64,000 nucleotides of DNA from contig NZ_JAOAMU010000001.1 of the NCBI RefSeq assembly GCF_025154075.1, positions 581,991 to 645,990 of the forward strand, written 5' to 3'. Below, one piece after another: positions 56,772-64,000 of the stretch. The first letter of the stretch is position 1. Each line of letters starts with the position of its first letter. Both the position numbers and the translations under genes were made by a program. The DNA is from Chryseobacterium herbae (GTDB lineage: Bacteria > Bacteroidota > Bacteroidia > Flavobacteriales > Weeksellaceae). A model generated the notes under the pieces. The model was not told where the DNA came from. It did no database searches and saw nothing but the letters and a program-made list of their open reading frames with translations.

Positions 56772-57466
56772 AAGCCTTCAAATCTGTATTCGTTTTCCAG
56801 AAAATCAGTTGTTGCATTCTCAATGGTATAATCCCCGATCTTTGTCCGTCTGAGCTGGGTCAGATATGCGCCTACTCCCAATTCCTGTCCGATATCATGA
56901 GCCAGACTTCTGATATAAGTTCCCTTTGAACATCCTACTGTAAAACTGACCAAAGGAAGATCAATCTTAATATCATTGATATAGAAAATCGTTGTTTTTC
57001 TGGATTTCATTTCTACTTCTTCCCCTGCTCTTGCCAGATTGTAGGCTCTCTGTCCGTCTATCTTTATCGCTGAATACACGGGAGGTTTCTGCTCGATTTC
57101 TCCAACGAATTTCCCCAGTGCCTCATTGATCTGCTCTTCTGTAATGTGAGCAAAATCCTGCTGAAGGATCTCAGGTTTTTCCGTATCATAGGATTCTGTC
57201 TGAACGCCTATTTTGATCTCTGTCCAGTATTCTTTGGGAGCATCCTGGATTTCCGGAATTTTCTTGGTGAATTTTCCGCAGCAGACAATGAGAAGTCCCG
57301 TAGCTCTGGGATCCAGAGTTCCTGCGTGACCTATTTTAAATTTCTTGGGAAGATTAAACTCTCTTTTGAGCTTATATTTCATTTTATTGACAGCCTGGAA
57401 AGAAGTCCAGTCCAAAGGTTTATCCAATAAAAATACATATCCTGATTGCAGTTCTTCAGCTGTCAT
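56768..57466 (-). CDS. truB: tRNA pseudouridine(55) synthase
   Basis: This is a 232-residue enzyme that converts U55 of tRNAs to pseudouridine. The catalytic aspartate is in G-H-A-G-T-L-D-P-R-A-T-G-L-L (about 47-60). The K-P-P-x-Y-S-A-I-K-I-D-G-x-R-A-Y motif (about 128-143) and the C-S-K-G-T-Y-I-R-S-L-A-H-D segment (about 183-195) are intact. The C-terminal PUA domain of the E. coli enzyme is missing, as in other short TruB proteins. The start overlaps the upstream lipoprotein stop by one base. Confidence 0.95.
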   Translation of the reverse strand: MTAEELQSGYVFLLDKPLDWTSFQAVNKMKYKLKREFNLPKKFKIGHAGTLDPRATGLLIVCCGKFTKKIPEIQDAPKEYWTEIKIGVQTESYDTEKPEILQQDFAHITEEQINEALGKFVGEIEQKPPVYSAIKIDGQRAYNLARAGEEVEMKSRKTTIFYINDIKIDLPLVSFTVGCSKGTYIRSLAHDIGQELGVGAYLTQLRRTKIGDYTIENATTDFLENEYRFEGL

Positions 57467-57918
57467 TATTCTGTAATTTCTGTGATACTTACTAAGCTCG
57501 GAAGCTTATTGACCCTTTGTTTGCAGTCGGGACCGTTTTCCACATTCACAAAGCATTTTTTGTCTCCCATGAAGTAGTAGATGTTATGAAACGGATATAC
57601 AGAATTATTCGGAACAATATTTACGGTGTAATTTTCCGGTAAATTAAATTTATAGCTGGTCTTATTAATCGCTGTAATTTTCTGACTGTAGCATTTTCCT
57701 TCTTTGGAATATTCCATAAAAGCTTTGTGATCCAGTTTTTCGTCCGGAACAAGCTCTTTACAGATCAGTAAATCCTGGGCTGTAGTAATCTTCTCTTTAA
57801 GTTCAACAACAAATTCTATTCTTTCCTTCGTATTATTTTTTACGAACAGCGTATGGGCCGGAGCGCATGAAACGATTAAGCCTGAAAAAGCCAGTATTTT
57901 TAGAATATTAGTCTTCAT
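57466..57918 (-). CDS. Small lipoprotein of unknown function
   Basis: This is a 150-residue protein with a lipobox (I-V-S-C, cysteine 18). The rest is a small mixed domain with three further cysteines near its middle and end (C54, C77 and C128 by rough count). It starts four bases after uppP ends and overlaps truB by one base, so it is firmly part of the operon. I do not recognise the family. Confidence 0.75.
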   Translation of the reverse strand: MKTNILKILAFSGLIVSCAPAHTLFVKNNTKERIEFVVELKEKITTAQDLLICKELVPDEKLDHKAFMEYSKEGKCYSQKITAINKTSYKFNLPENYTVNIVPNNSVYPFHNIYYFMGDKKCFVNVENGPDCKQRVNKLPSLVSITEITE

Positions 57919-57922
57919 ATGC

Positions 57923-58741
57923 TTATTTAAAGAAATAAAAATAAATCAACAGAGCGATTCCTACGAAAATACGGTACCAGCCCCAAGGTTTGAAACCATA
58001 TTTGTTCAGCACCCCAATGAATGCCTTGATAGCGATCAATGCAACAATAAATGCAACAATATTTCCAATCACAAAGATCATAATGTGATCCTGAGACGCC
58101 ATGATCATTTCATATCCTTTCTGAGGATGAGCCGTTTCTTTACCCCATGTTTTCAGGAAAACGGAATAAACCGTCACTGCAAGCATGGTTGGAACCGCTA
58201 AAAAGAATGAGAATTCTGCCGCAGCCTTTCTCGTGAGCCCCTGTGACATTCCTCCGATGATGGAAGCTGCACTACGGCTGGTTCCCGGCATCATCGCAAG
58301 ACACTGCCAGAAGCCAATGGTAATGGCACTTCTTATCGTAATCCCTTTTTCATCGTCAATTTTAGGATTCTTAAACCATTTGTCGGCAAAAAGTAGAATG
58401 ACTCCTCCCAGTACCAGTACTGAGGAAATAGCGATCTGATTTCCGAGAATAGCTTCAATTTTATCATCAAATAAATATCCCAAAACCAATGCAGGAACAA
58501 CGGCAAAAGCAAGTTTGTAATAGAACTGAATATTTTTAAGATCAAAGAACTTCTTCCAATAGGCCACCACCACAGACAAAATGGCTCCAAACTGAATGGA
58601 AACCTGAAACATTTTCAGAAATTCATCATCCTGCAGGCCCAAAAGATTAGCCGCAAATCCCATGTGTGCCGTTGAAGAGATAGGAAGATACTCTGTAAGT
58701 CCTTCAATAATAGCAATAATGATTGCTTTAATTAAATCCAT
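57923..58741 (-). CDS. uppP: Undecaprenyl-diphosphatase
   Basis: This is a 272-residue membrane enzyme (BacA family) that recycles the lipid carrier of cell-wall synthesis by removing a phosphate from undecaprenyl diphosphate. The two signatures are E-G-L-T-E-Y-L-P-I-S-S-T-A-H (about 13-26) and P-G-T-S-R-S-A-A-S-I-I-G-G (about 157-169). About eight hydrophobic segments are visible. It is separated from DUF3098 upstream by 89 bases holding a hairpin at 58762-58813, the only real gap in the operon. Confidence 0.95.
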   Translation of the reverse strand: MDLIKAIIIAIIEGLTEYLPISSTAHMGFAANLLGLQDDEFLKMFQVSIQFGAILSVVVAYWKKFFDLKNIQFYYKLAFAVVPALVLGYLFDDKIEAILGNQIAISSVLVLGGVILLFADKWFKNPKIDDEKGITIRSAITIGFWQCLAMMPGTSRSAASIIGGMSQGLTRKAAAEFSFFLAVPTMLAVTVYSVFLKTWGKETAHPQKGYEMIMASQDHIMIFVIGNIVAFIVALIAIKAFIGVLNKYGFKPWGWYRIFVGIALLIYFYFFK

Positions 58742-58761
58742 AATATTGTAAAAATTAAAAG

Positions 58762-58813
58762 ATTAAGAGATTTTGAAATTCAGATGTTTCCGAATTTCTT
58801 AATCTCTTAATCC
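58762..58813 (-). promoter_or_regulatory. Hairpin inside the ftsX-rluF operon, before uppP
   Basis: The 21-base arms (58762-58782 with 58793-58813) pair at 19 positions around a 10-base loop. On the minus strand a T-rich stretch follows. It could be a weak terminator or an RNA stability element that lowers or separates uppP expression. The stem is AT-rich. Confidence 0.55.
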
Positions 58814-58830
58814 TTAAATAAAGTTTATAT

Positions 58831-59127
58831 TTATTTTCTTTTTAAAATAGCATACACTTCTATGACGAAGCCTATCACTATAAACAGTGGTGCAATTCTG
58901 ATCCTGCGGATGGAAAAAATATCATCATTCCATGAATTAGGATCAAATTTACCGTCTACTGTGTTTGCATCCGGCCCCATCATCAGCAGGAATCCCACTA
59001 CGATAAATGCCAGCCCTATCAGCATCCACTTGAAGTTCTGCTGCCCGAAGTAAAAGGTACTTTCCTGTGGTACTTCGGTTTCTTTGCCAAACTCTGAAGC
59101 GGCCAGTTTATTTATTTTTTTGCTCAT
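58831..59127 (-). CDS. DUF3098 family membrane protein
   Basis: This is a 98-residue protein with two hydrophobic segments (about 33-50 and 76-93) around a short G-P-D-A-N-T-V-D-G-K-F-D-P-N-x-W-N-D-D-I-F-S loop, the hallmark of DUF3098. It starts two bases after ftsX ends. The family is found in Bacteroidota next to ftsX and uppP and has no assigned role. The context suggests work with FtsX or UppP in the division-site membrane. Confidence 0.88.
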   Translation of the reverse strand: MSKKINKLAASEFGKETEVPQESTFYFGQQNFKWMLIGLAFIVVGFLLMMGPDANTVDGKFDPNSWNDDIFSIRRIRIAPLFIVIGFVIEVYAILKRK

Positions 59128-59129
59128 TA

Positions 59130-60029
59130 TTAAGAGTAATATAGATCGTCAACGTTTGATTTTAAGAATCTCCATGTAGCGAAGATCGTACTTAAGACGG
59201 AAATAAATACGCCTACTCCAAGTACTAAAATAACTAACCAGAAATACTGATTATTGTCCTGTACGAAAGCGGAACCAATCTGACTTGTGAAATAATACCA
59301 TACGCCACCAAGCGCCAGAAGTCCAATTGCAGAACCGATAGCACCTAAAATTACAGCTTCGATGATAAACGGCTTAAGGATAAACCTTCTTTTTGCCCCT
59401 ACCAGCTGCATGGTTTTGATGATAAATCTTTTAGAGAAGATTTTCAGTCTGATGGAGTTGTTGATCAATACAACAGCCAGGATCAGGAAGAGAACAGAGA
59501 ATCCTAAGATCCACTTTAAAATCCTGCTCAGGTTGTTGTAAACATCCACCATCAGCGTACTGTCATTTTTCACATCCACAATACCCGGAACGGACTTGAT
59601 TATTTTAATCGCACCGTCAATTTTTGCAGGGTCTACATATTCAGGCTTCAGTGCTATTTCGATAGATGAAGGGAAAATATTTTCTTCAAAAAGCGCATCG
59701 CTGTCTATCCCCATCGTTTTCTTGGCTTCTTTAGCTGCCATCTCTCTTGAGATATAGGTCGCTTTTTTTACAGGAGCTAAGGTCTGTACCTTTTTAAAAG
59801 TTTCTTCCTCCAGTTTTGCAATTTTTACAGAATCTTTCGCGTCATAGTTTTCATCAAAATAAGCATTCACTACCAGCTGTTCTTTGATATAGTCAGAATA
59901 TTTTTGGGCATTGATTAAAATAAGCCCCATTAATCCTAACAAAAATAACACTAAGGCAATACTTATTACTACTGTAATATTGCTAGACCGAAGCCTTTTC
60001 TTATTAAACTCATCTACAGATTTAGCCAT
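59130..60029 (-). CDS. ftsX: Cell division protein FtsX
   Basis: This is a 299-residue membrane protein with the FtsX layout: one N-terminal helix (about 19-42), a periplasmic domain (about 45-170) and three C-terminal helices (about 172-192, 225-250, 265-287). The K-x-M-Q-L-V-G-A-K-R-R-F-I segment (about 205-217) is the conserved cytosolic coupling loop. FtsX with the ATPase FtsE controls peptidoglycan hydrolases at the septum. ftsE is not adjacent, which is usual in Bacteroidota. It opens the operon. Confidence 0.92.
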   Translation of the reverse strand: MAKSVDEFNKKRLRSSNITVVISIALVLFLLGLMGLILINAQKYSDYIKEQLVVNAYFDENYDAKDSVKIAKLEEETFKKVQTLAPVKKATYISREMAAKEAKKTMGIDSDALFEENIFPSSIEIALKPEYVDPAKIDGAIKIIKSVPGIVDVKNDSTLMVDVYNNLSRILKWILGFSVLFLILAVVLINNSIRLKIFSKRFIIKTMQLVGAKRRFILKPFIIEAVILGAIGSAIGLLALGGVWYYFTSQIGSAFVQDNNQYFWLVILVLGVGVFISVLSTIFATWRFLKSNVDDLYYS

Positions 60030-60120
60030 TAATATTAAAATTTTTGGCTAAATTAGAAAAAAACTTCCGAAATTTGGGGAGAAATAAAGAAAATCATTGT
60101 TAATAAAATCATAAAAAACT

Positions 60121-60891
60121 TTGAGTGTAAAAGCAAAAAAACATCTTGGACAGCACTTTCTGACAGATGAAAATATCGCGAGAAAAATCGTGGAAGGTCT
60201 TAGTTTTGAAGACTATAAAAACATCATGGAAGTAGGTCCCGGAATGGGAGTCCTCACCAAATATCTGCTCGAGAAGGATCAGACCATCTACCTTGCCGAG
60301 ATCGATACAGAATCTATTGAATACCTGAAAAAGAACTATTCAAAGGTCACAGAAAATACTTTTGTAGGAGATTTTCTGAAACAGGACTTTAATTTTATCA
60401 ATGGGGAGCAGATCGCTATTATTGGTAATTTCCCGTACAACATTTCTTCACAGATTCTGTTTAAAATTGTTGACTACTATGGGCAGGTTCCTGAAATGGT
60501 AGGAATGTTCCAGAAGGAAGTCGCACAAAGAACGGCCGCCGTACCCAGAACTAAAGAGTACGGTATCCTGTCTGTCCTGATTCAGGCGTATTATGATGTG
60601 ACCTACCTGTTCACCGTGCATGAAAACGTATTCAATCCGCCTCCGAAAGTAAAATCAGGGGTGATCAGACTTACAAGAAATCCAAAAGAAGGTCTGGCTG
60701 GAAACGAGATTCTTTTTAAGCAGATCGTGAAAGCAGGATTTAATCAGAGACGAAAGAAATTATCAAATTCCCTGAAAATACTGAATATTCCAGAGGCTTT
60801 AAAAACCCATGAATTCTTAGACAAAAGAGCGGAAGAGCTCAGCATTCTGGATTTTATAGGCTTTGCCAATCTCTGGAAGCAGAATCAATAA
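60121..60891 (+). CDS. rsmA: 16S rRNA (adenine(1518)-N6/adenine(1519)-N6)-dimethyltransferase
   Basis: This is a 256-residue enzyme that dimethylates two adenines near the 3' end of 16S rRNA. Motifs: K-A-K-K-H-L-G-Q-H-F-L (4-14), the SAM loop E-V-G-P-G-M-G-V-L-T (about 38-47), the catalytic G-N-F-P-Y-N-I-S-S (about 102-110), and the K-x-x-F-N-Q-R-R-K-K-L segment near 205. The start is a TTG at 60121. An in-frame stop lies six bases upstream and no ATG occurs before the conserved first motif, so no other start is possible. It is divergent from ftsX. Confidence 0.95.
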   Translation: MSVKAKKHLGQHFLTDENIARKIVEGLSFEDYKNIMEVGPGMGVLTKYLLEKDQTIYLAEIDTESIEYLKKNYSKVTENTFVGDFLKQDFNFINGEQIAIIGNFPYNISSQILFKIVDYYGQVPEMVGMFQKEVAQRTAAVPRTKEYGILSVLIQAYYDVTYLFTVHENVFNPPPKVKSGVIRLTRNPKEGLAGNEILFKQIVKAGFNQRRKKLSNSLKILNIPEALKTHEFLDKRAEELSILDFIGFANLWKQNQ

Positions 60892-60908
60892 GGGGTTTCA
60901 AAAAAACA

Positions 60909-60946
60909 AAAAAGCCTTTCAAGTTTTCTTGAAAGGCTTTTTCTGT
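60909..60946. terminator. Bidirectional terminator between rsmA and the adhesin-like gene
   Basis: A 13-base perfect stem (60911-60923 with 60928-60940, AAAGCCTTTCAAG) has A-run and T-run flanks and lies between convergent genes. Confidence 0.9.
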
Positions 60947-60973
60947 ATGCTTTATCTTCTGTATGTTGATCTC

Positions 60974-63340
60974 TTATTCTCTGTTCTTAAGCATGATCCA
61001 TCCGGACCAGTTCATCTGAACTTTAGACTTAGGATATTCGAAATTAAACTTATACCAGTACGTAGCTGTAGAGAGTTTTTTACCTCCTACAGTTCCATCC
61101 CATACCGGTTTTTCTTTGGAGAATCTGAACATTTCCACCCCATATCTGTCGAAGACGGATCCTGTGAAATTATTGAATCCTACAAGTGCTTTAAGATCCA
61201 GTACATCATTGACTCCATCGTCATTAGGGGTAATGATATTGTTGATCTGCAAGGTGTAGAAATCAAATGTTCCTACACAATGAGTCCCTACTCTTCTCAC
61301 CTGTACCGTATAATTCGTGTTGTCTAAAAGATTGGTAAAAACATTAGAGTCCTGCCATGAAATCCCATTGTTTATAGAATACTCTAAAGTGCTTGGAGTA
61401 TTGTTCATCAAAGGGTTTTCAGCAATAATCGTCACTGTTTTTTTAGCACTTTCATAACTGATTGCTGTTACGAACGGCGTCGCTGCACCCCCTACTTTCG
61501 CAGTGAATATTTTTTTACAGAATCCGTTATCTATTTCTACCGTATAAACTCCCCAGCTGTCCACCGTTATAGTCTGTGTGGCAGCTCCCGTACTCCACAA
61601 ATATTTATAATTTGGTCCTGCGCCGGCATCTAAAACGACACGGTCACCCAGACACATTTCTACATCTTTCAGAGGAGAGGTAAGCTCCGGTGTAACCTCT
61701 ACTCTTATGGTAGCAGGGTTTAATGAACGGCATCCTTTTGCTCCCACCGCATAAACAGTGAATGTTGTGGTCTGATACAAAGTTACAGTTTGTGTATTCC
61801 CTGTTCCCGGGAAGTTGGACCATTGATAGGTTACCCCACCTTCGGCAGTCAGTGTAACGGCTTCTCCCGGACATATTTTTATTCTGGAAGATTTCACACC
61901 TGCTATTGGCGTGGTTTCTTTAAGCAATTTTAATTCTATAAGCCTACTACAGAAACCTCCGTTTGAAACTACGGTGTAAAGGATCTGACCGTCTGTACCA
62001 TTATAATTTAAAATATTCTGGATATTATTGGTATTCTGAGCGATTGCATCGGCCTGATTAACATAGAATTTAAATACAGCACCTGGTGTCGGGCTGATGG
62101 ACGGCATCGCATTCGTAAGGTCAAAAGTAGTGATATCAGGAGTTGCACAAAGCAGCAATGTGGCATCCTGTGCCTGCGGAGTAGTTCCCCCGTGGATTAC
62201 TATAGTTGCTTTCCCCGGACAAGGATTTCCCGGAACACTTACTTCAATGGTATAGGTTCCCGGCTGTACGGCTGTCACAGTGTTTGTGGTAGCACCCGGG
62301 ATAGCAACTCCATTCAGGAACCATTTGTATAATAAGTTAGGATCGCTTACTGAAGCTGTGATCACCTGCGGTACATTATCACAGACATTGATATCTGAAG
62401 GTAAGGTAGCTCCGCTTGGATCTAAAAGCTCTACGCCGATATTAAATGATCCTCCCTCCAGAAATACAGCAGAATCATACACGTGATCCGGAAAAGAATA
62501 AGGGGTATAATCTGCAATCACCATCTTAAAGTGATATTCCTGGCCTGCCACTACAGTAGCTGTAGCAGTAAGAGGAACCGTTCTTCCTTCAAAATTGGTT
62601 TCGATATTGGTCGTATTGTATCCTCCGAAATATTGTTCATTAACGGCCCCGCAGGTTGTCCCAATCGCAGGGTGGATATTGGTAACACTTACAGGTCCGG
62701 CACCTCCAGGGAGTATAGCCATATTCTGGTAAGGCCCACCCGATGTAGGTCTAAGGAGGATAGCAAAAGCATCAGCATATTGGCAAGGAAATGAGCTGTA
62801 ATATTCTTCTGATGCCAGTATATAATTAAATTTAATCTGAGAGGTTGTAGGGACAAAGTCAAATTCAAGAAGGACAGCATCAGCAAGTGTTCCTGTACCC
62901 CCAATCACCTGGGCAAGATCTGAATCTGTTCCTCCACCGTTATCATCACCTAAGTTTGTTTCAGCGTTATTCCCTGCTCTCTTGGCTTGCCCGGTAGAAA
63001 GGATAATACCATCTTTAAAAGGAAAATTGGTAGTTCCTTTATGAAAATACCCCCAAGATCTGTCAGCATTGGTGACTGCATGGTTGGGTGTTATCTTTAC
63101 ATTGGTCACACTGGGAGTCACACAGGTATTGGTTCCTGAAGATATAAGAACATCCTTTACCAATTGTGTAATAGAATATCCGGATTCCGGATATGGTGGA
63201 ACATTGACATCGATAAAAGCTCCGGCTTTACTTGTAGAAGGAATGGTTTCCTTGTGCGGAATCCTGGGCTTACCATTTTGTGAATATAAAAGAGTCGAGG
63301 CGACTAAAAAAAATAAAAAAATTAGGAGATTTCTTCGCAT
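60974..63340 (-). CDS. Choice-of-anchor L surface protein with gliding-motility (CHU_C, type B) C-terminal domain
   Basis: This is a 788-residue secreted protein. Signal peptide is about 1-20. The choice-of-anchor L domain (about 95-305) has F-P-F-K-D-G-I-I-L-S-T-G and N-Y-I-L-A-S-E-E-Y. Several immunoglobulin/PKD-like modules (about 310-640) with paired cysteines follow, then a fibronectin-like segment. The C-terminal CHU_C domain is about 700-788: I-T-P-N-D-D-G-V-N-D, V-F-D-R-Y-G-V-E-M-F, and the end W-S-G-W-I-M-L-K-N-R. Type B sorting domains send proteins through T9SS to the surface, often with SprF-type partners. The likely role is adhesion or surface structure. The next gene upstream is related. 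Confidence 0.88.
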   Translation of the reverse strand: MRRNLLIFLFFLVASTLLYSQNGKPRIPHKETIPSTSKAGAFIDVNVPPYPESGYSITQLVKDVLISSGTNTCVTPSVTNVKITPNHAVTNADRSWGYFHKGTTNFPFKDGIILSTGQAKRAGNNAETNLGDDNGGGTDSDLAQVIGGTGTLADAVLLEFDFVPTTSQIKFNYILASEEYYSSFPCQYADAFAILLRPTSGGPYQNMAILPGGAGPVSVTNIHPAIGTTCGAVNEQYFGGYNTTNIETNFEGRTVPLTATATVVAGQEYHFKMVIADYTPYSFPDHVYDSAVFLEGGSFNIGVELLDPSGATLPSDINVCDNVPQVITASVSDPNLLYKWFLNGVAIPGATTNTVTAVQPGTYTIEVSVPGNPCPGKATIVIHGGTTPQAQDATLLLCATPDITTFDLTNAMPSISPTPGAVFKFYVNQADAIAQNTNNIQNILNYNGTDGQILYTVVSNGGFCSRLIELKLLKETTPIAGVKSSRIKICPGEAVTLTAEGGVTYQWSNFPGTGNTQTVTLYQTTTFTVYAVGAKGCRSLNPATIRVEVTPELTSPLKDVEMCLGDRVVLDAGAGPNYKYLWSTGAATQTITVDSWGVYTVEIDNGFCKKIFTAKVGGAATPFVTAISYESAKKTVTIIAENPLMNNTPSTLEYSINNGISWQDSNVFTNLLDNTNYTVQVRRVGTHCVGTFDFYTLQINNIITPNDDGVNDVLDLKALVGFNNFTGSVFDRYGVEMFRFSKEKPVWDGTVGGKKLSTATYWYKFNFEYPKSKVQMNWSGWIMLKNRE

Positions 63341-63410
63341 AATACTTTTGTTTCAACAAATTTAATTTATTTTCAAACATATCGTATATTTTTTACTTTT
63401 TTTTTAATAC

Positions 63411-63444
63411 AAAAAAAACAAACCTTCCAAATATGGAAGGTTTG
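63411..63444 (-). terminator. Terminator between the two CHU_C protein genes
   Basis: An 11-base stem (63419-63429 with 63434-63444, CAAACCTTCCA) is followed on the minus strand by a run of eight T. Confidence 0.85.
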
Positions 63445-63448
63445 TCTG

Positions 63449-64000
63449 TTAGTTCCTATTTTTTAACAATATCCAACCCGAACGCTGTTCAAGTTTTTTA
63501 CTGGCTGGGTTTTCCCATTGTACTTTATACCAGTAGGTCCCTGTAGCGAGGTTCATACCTTTCAGTGATCCTCTCCAGATAGCATCGGTTTTTGTTGCTC
63601 TGAACAATTCTGCCCCATAGCGGTCAAAAACTGATGCTGCAAAATTATTATAACCACTGATTCCAGAGAAGTTTATCGTATCATTGATACCATCCATATT
63701 CGGTGTAATGGCGTTGCTGATCACAAATGTGAAGTAATCCAATGATGTACTGCATTTAGCATCTTTTTCCCTTACCATCAGATGATAATTTGTATTATCC
63801 AGAACATTATTGAAAATATTGGACGTCTGCCAAACCACACCTCCGTCTATCGAAAACTCTAAAACAGCTCCCGTAGGATTGCTGGCCGTAAGCGTGAGCA
63901 CATGATTTTCATATACAATATTCGTAAACTTAGGCAGCTCCGGATTTAACAGTTTCCCTGTGAAAACCTTAGAACACACCCCGTTGCTGATGGTAACAGT
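63449..64000 (-). CDS. Surface protein with CHU_C (type B) domain, C-terminal part, cut by window edge
   Basis: The frame is open to the right edge, giving the last 183 residues. A possible GTG start inside it (at 63979) is not needed, because the frame continues upstream as T-V-T-I-S-N-G-V-C-S-K. The part seen matches the C-terminal third of its neighbour module by module: the C-S-K-V-F-T cysteine turn, L-E-F-S-I-D-G-G-V-V-W-Q-T-S-N-I-F, L-D-N-T-N-Y, I-T-P-N-M-D-G-I-N-D, V-F-D-R-Y-G-A-E-L-F and the end S-G-W-I-L-L-K-N-R. It should be a T9SS-exported surface protein. A terminator separates the two genes. Confidence 0.85.
   Translation of the reverse strand, partial: TVTISNGVCSKVFTGKLLNPELPKFTNIVYENHVLTLTASNPTGAVLEFSIDGGVVWQTSNIFNNVLDNTNYHLMVREKDAKCSTSLDYFTFVISNAITPNMDGINDTINFSGISGYNNFAASVFDRYGAELFRATKTDAIWRGSLKGMNLATGTYWYKVQWENPASKKLEQRSGWILLKNRN

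Noticed and set aside
1..64000. tRNA or rRNA genes, insertion sequences, prophage or integrative element
   Set aside because: Gaps were read for tRNA-like arms, transposase frames and phage genes, and none was seen. Repeats carry no transposase.

Overview
The window reads as chromosomal DNA of a Bacteroidota bacterium in the Flavobacteriales, most likely Chryseobacterium or a close relative in the Weeksellaceae. Five things point there: low GC; -7 promoter elements of the TAnnTTTG type; signal peptides ending in S-Q or A-Q; many type IX secretion (T9SS) C-terminal sorting domains; and best-recognised homologues such as a flavobacterial-type glycosylasparaginase. The assignment is from recognition only. 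No phage, plasmid, IS element, CRISPR array, rRNA or tRNA gene was seen.

Layout. 1-6.4 kb: M1 aminopeptidase (cut by the left edge), dacB, priA, a gap with a 275-bp direct repeat, and an AEC transporter. 6.6-14.5 kb: a papain-like lipoprotein, then four minus-strand genes fitted to dismantling N-glycan cores (GH2 beta-mannosidase, CutC-family protein, glycosylasparaginase, GH20 hexosaminidase). 14.6-19.4 kb: a DUF4197 protein, then the two subunits of a 3-oxoacid CoA-transferase, both on the minus strand but separated by a plus-strand ABC exporter. 19.6-30.5 kb: DoxX, a secreted MORN-like protein, DUF3667, a T9SS-exported metallophosphatase, rplS, an alpha/beta hydrolase, DUF418 and an EamA permease. 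30.6-36.7 kb: fungalysin-type M36 protease and a VWA protein, both T9SS cargo, and rpsA. 37.2-51.1 kb: an Ntn-type amidase, a DEAD-box helicase, SMP-30, an S41 protease, ccoG and an AraC regulator, enclosed by two paralogous M12B-like T9SS proteases. 51.3-55.2 kb: MerR regulator, membrane-anchored helix-hairpin-helix protein, beta-propeller lipoprotein. 55.5-60.0 kb: a tight minus-strand operon ftsX - DUF3098 - uppP - lipoprotein - truB - outer-membrane protein - rluF, divergent from rsmA. 61-64 kb: two related gliding-motility-type (CHU_C) surface proteins, the second cut by the right edge.

How it works together. Most of the window is housekeeping plus an extracellular degradation programme: at least seven T9SS substrates and several other exported hydrolases would attack proteins, phosphoesters and glycoproteins outside the cell. 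No T9SS machinery gene is present, so export depends on loci elsewhere.

The least explained part is intergenic. Several families of non-coding repeats are visible: a roughly 220-bp palindromic element in two copies 30 kb apart, a tandem 275-bp repeat, two nested palindromes, and a family of modular oligonucleotide repeats, including a 24-nt exact match in opposite orientation at 16.6 and 53.8 kb. I found no convincing novel enzymatic system. The strongest candidates for follow-up are these repeats, the glycan-core cluster containing CutC, and the split CoA-transferase.
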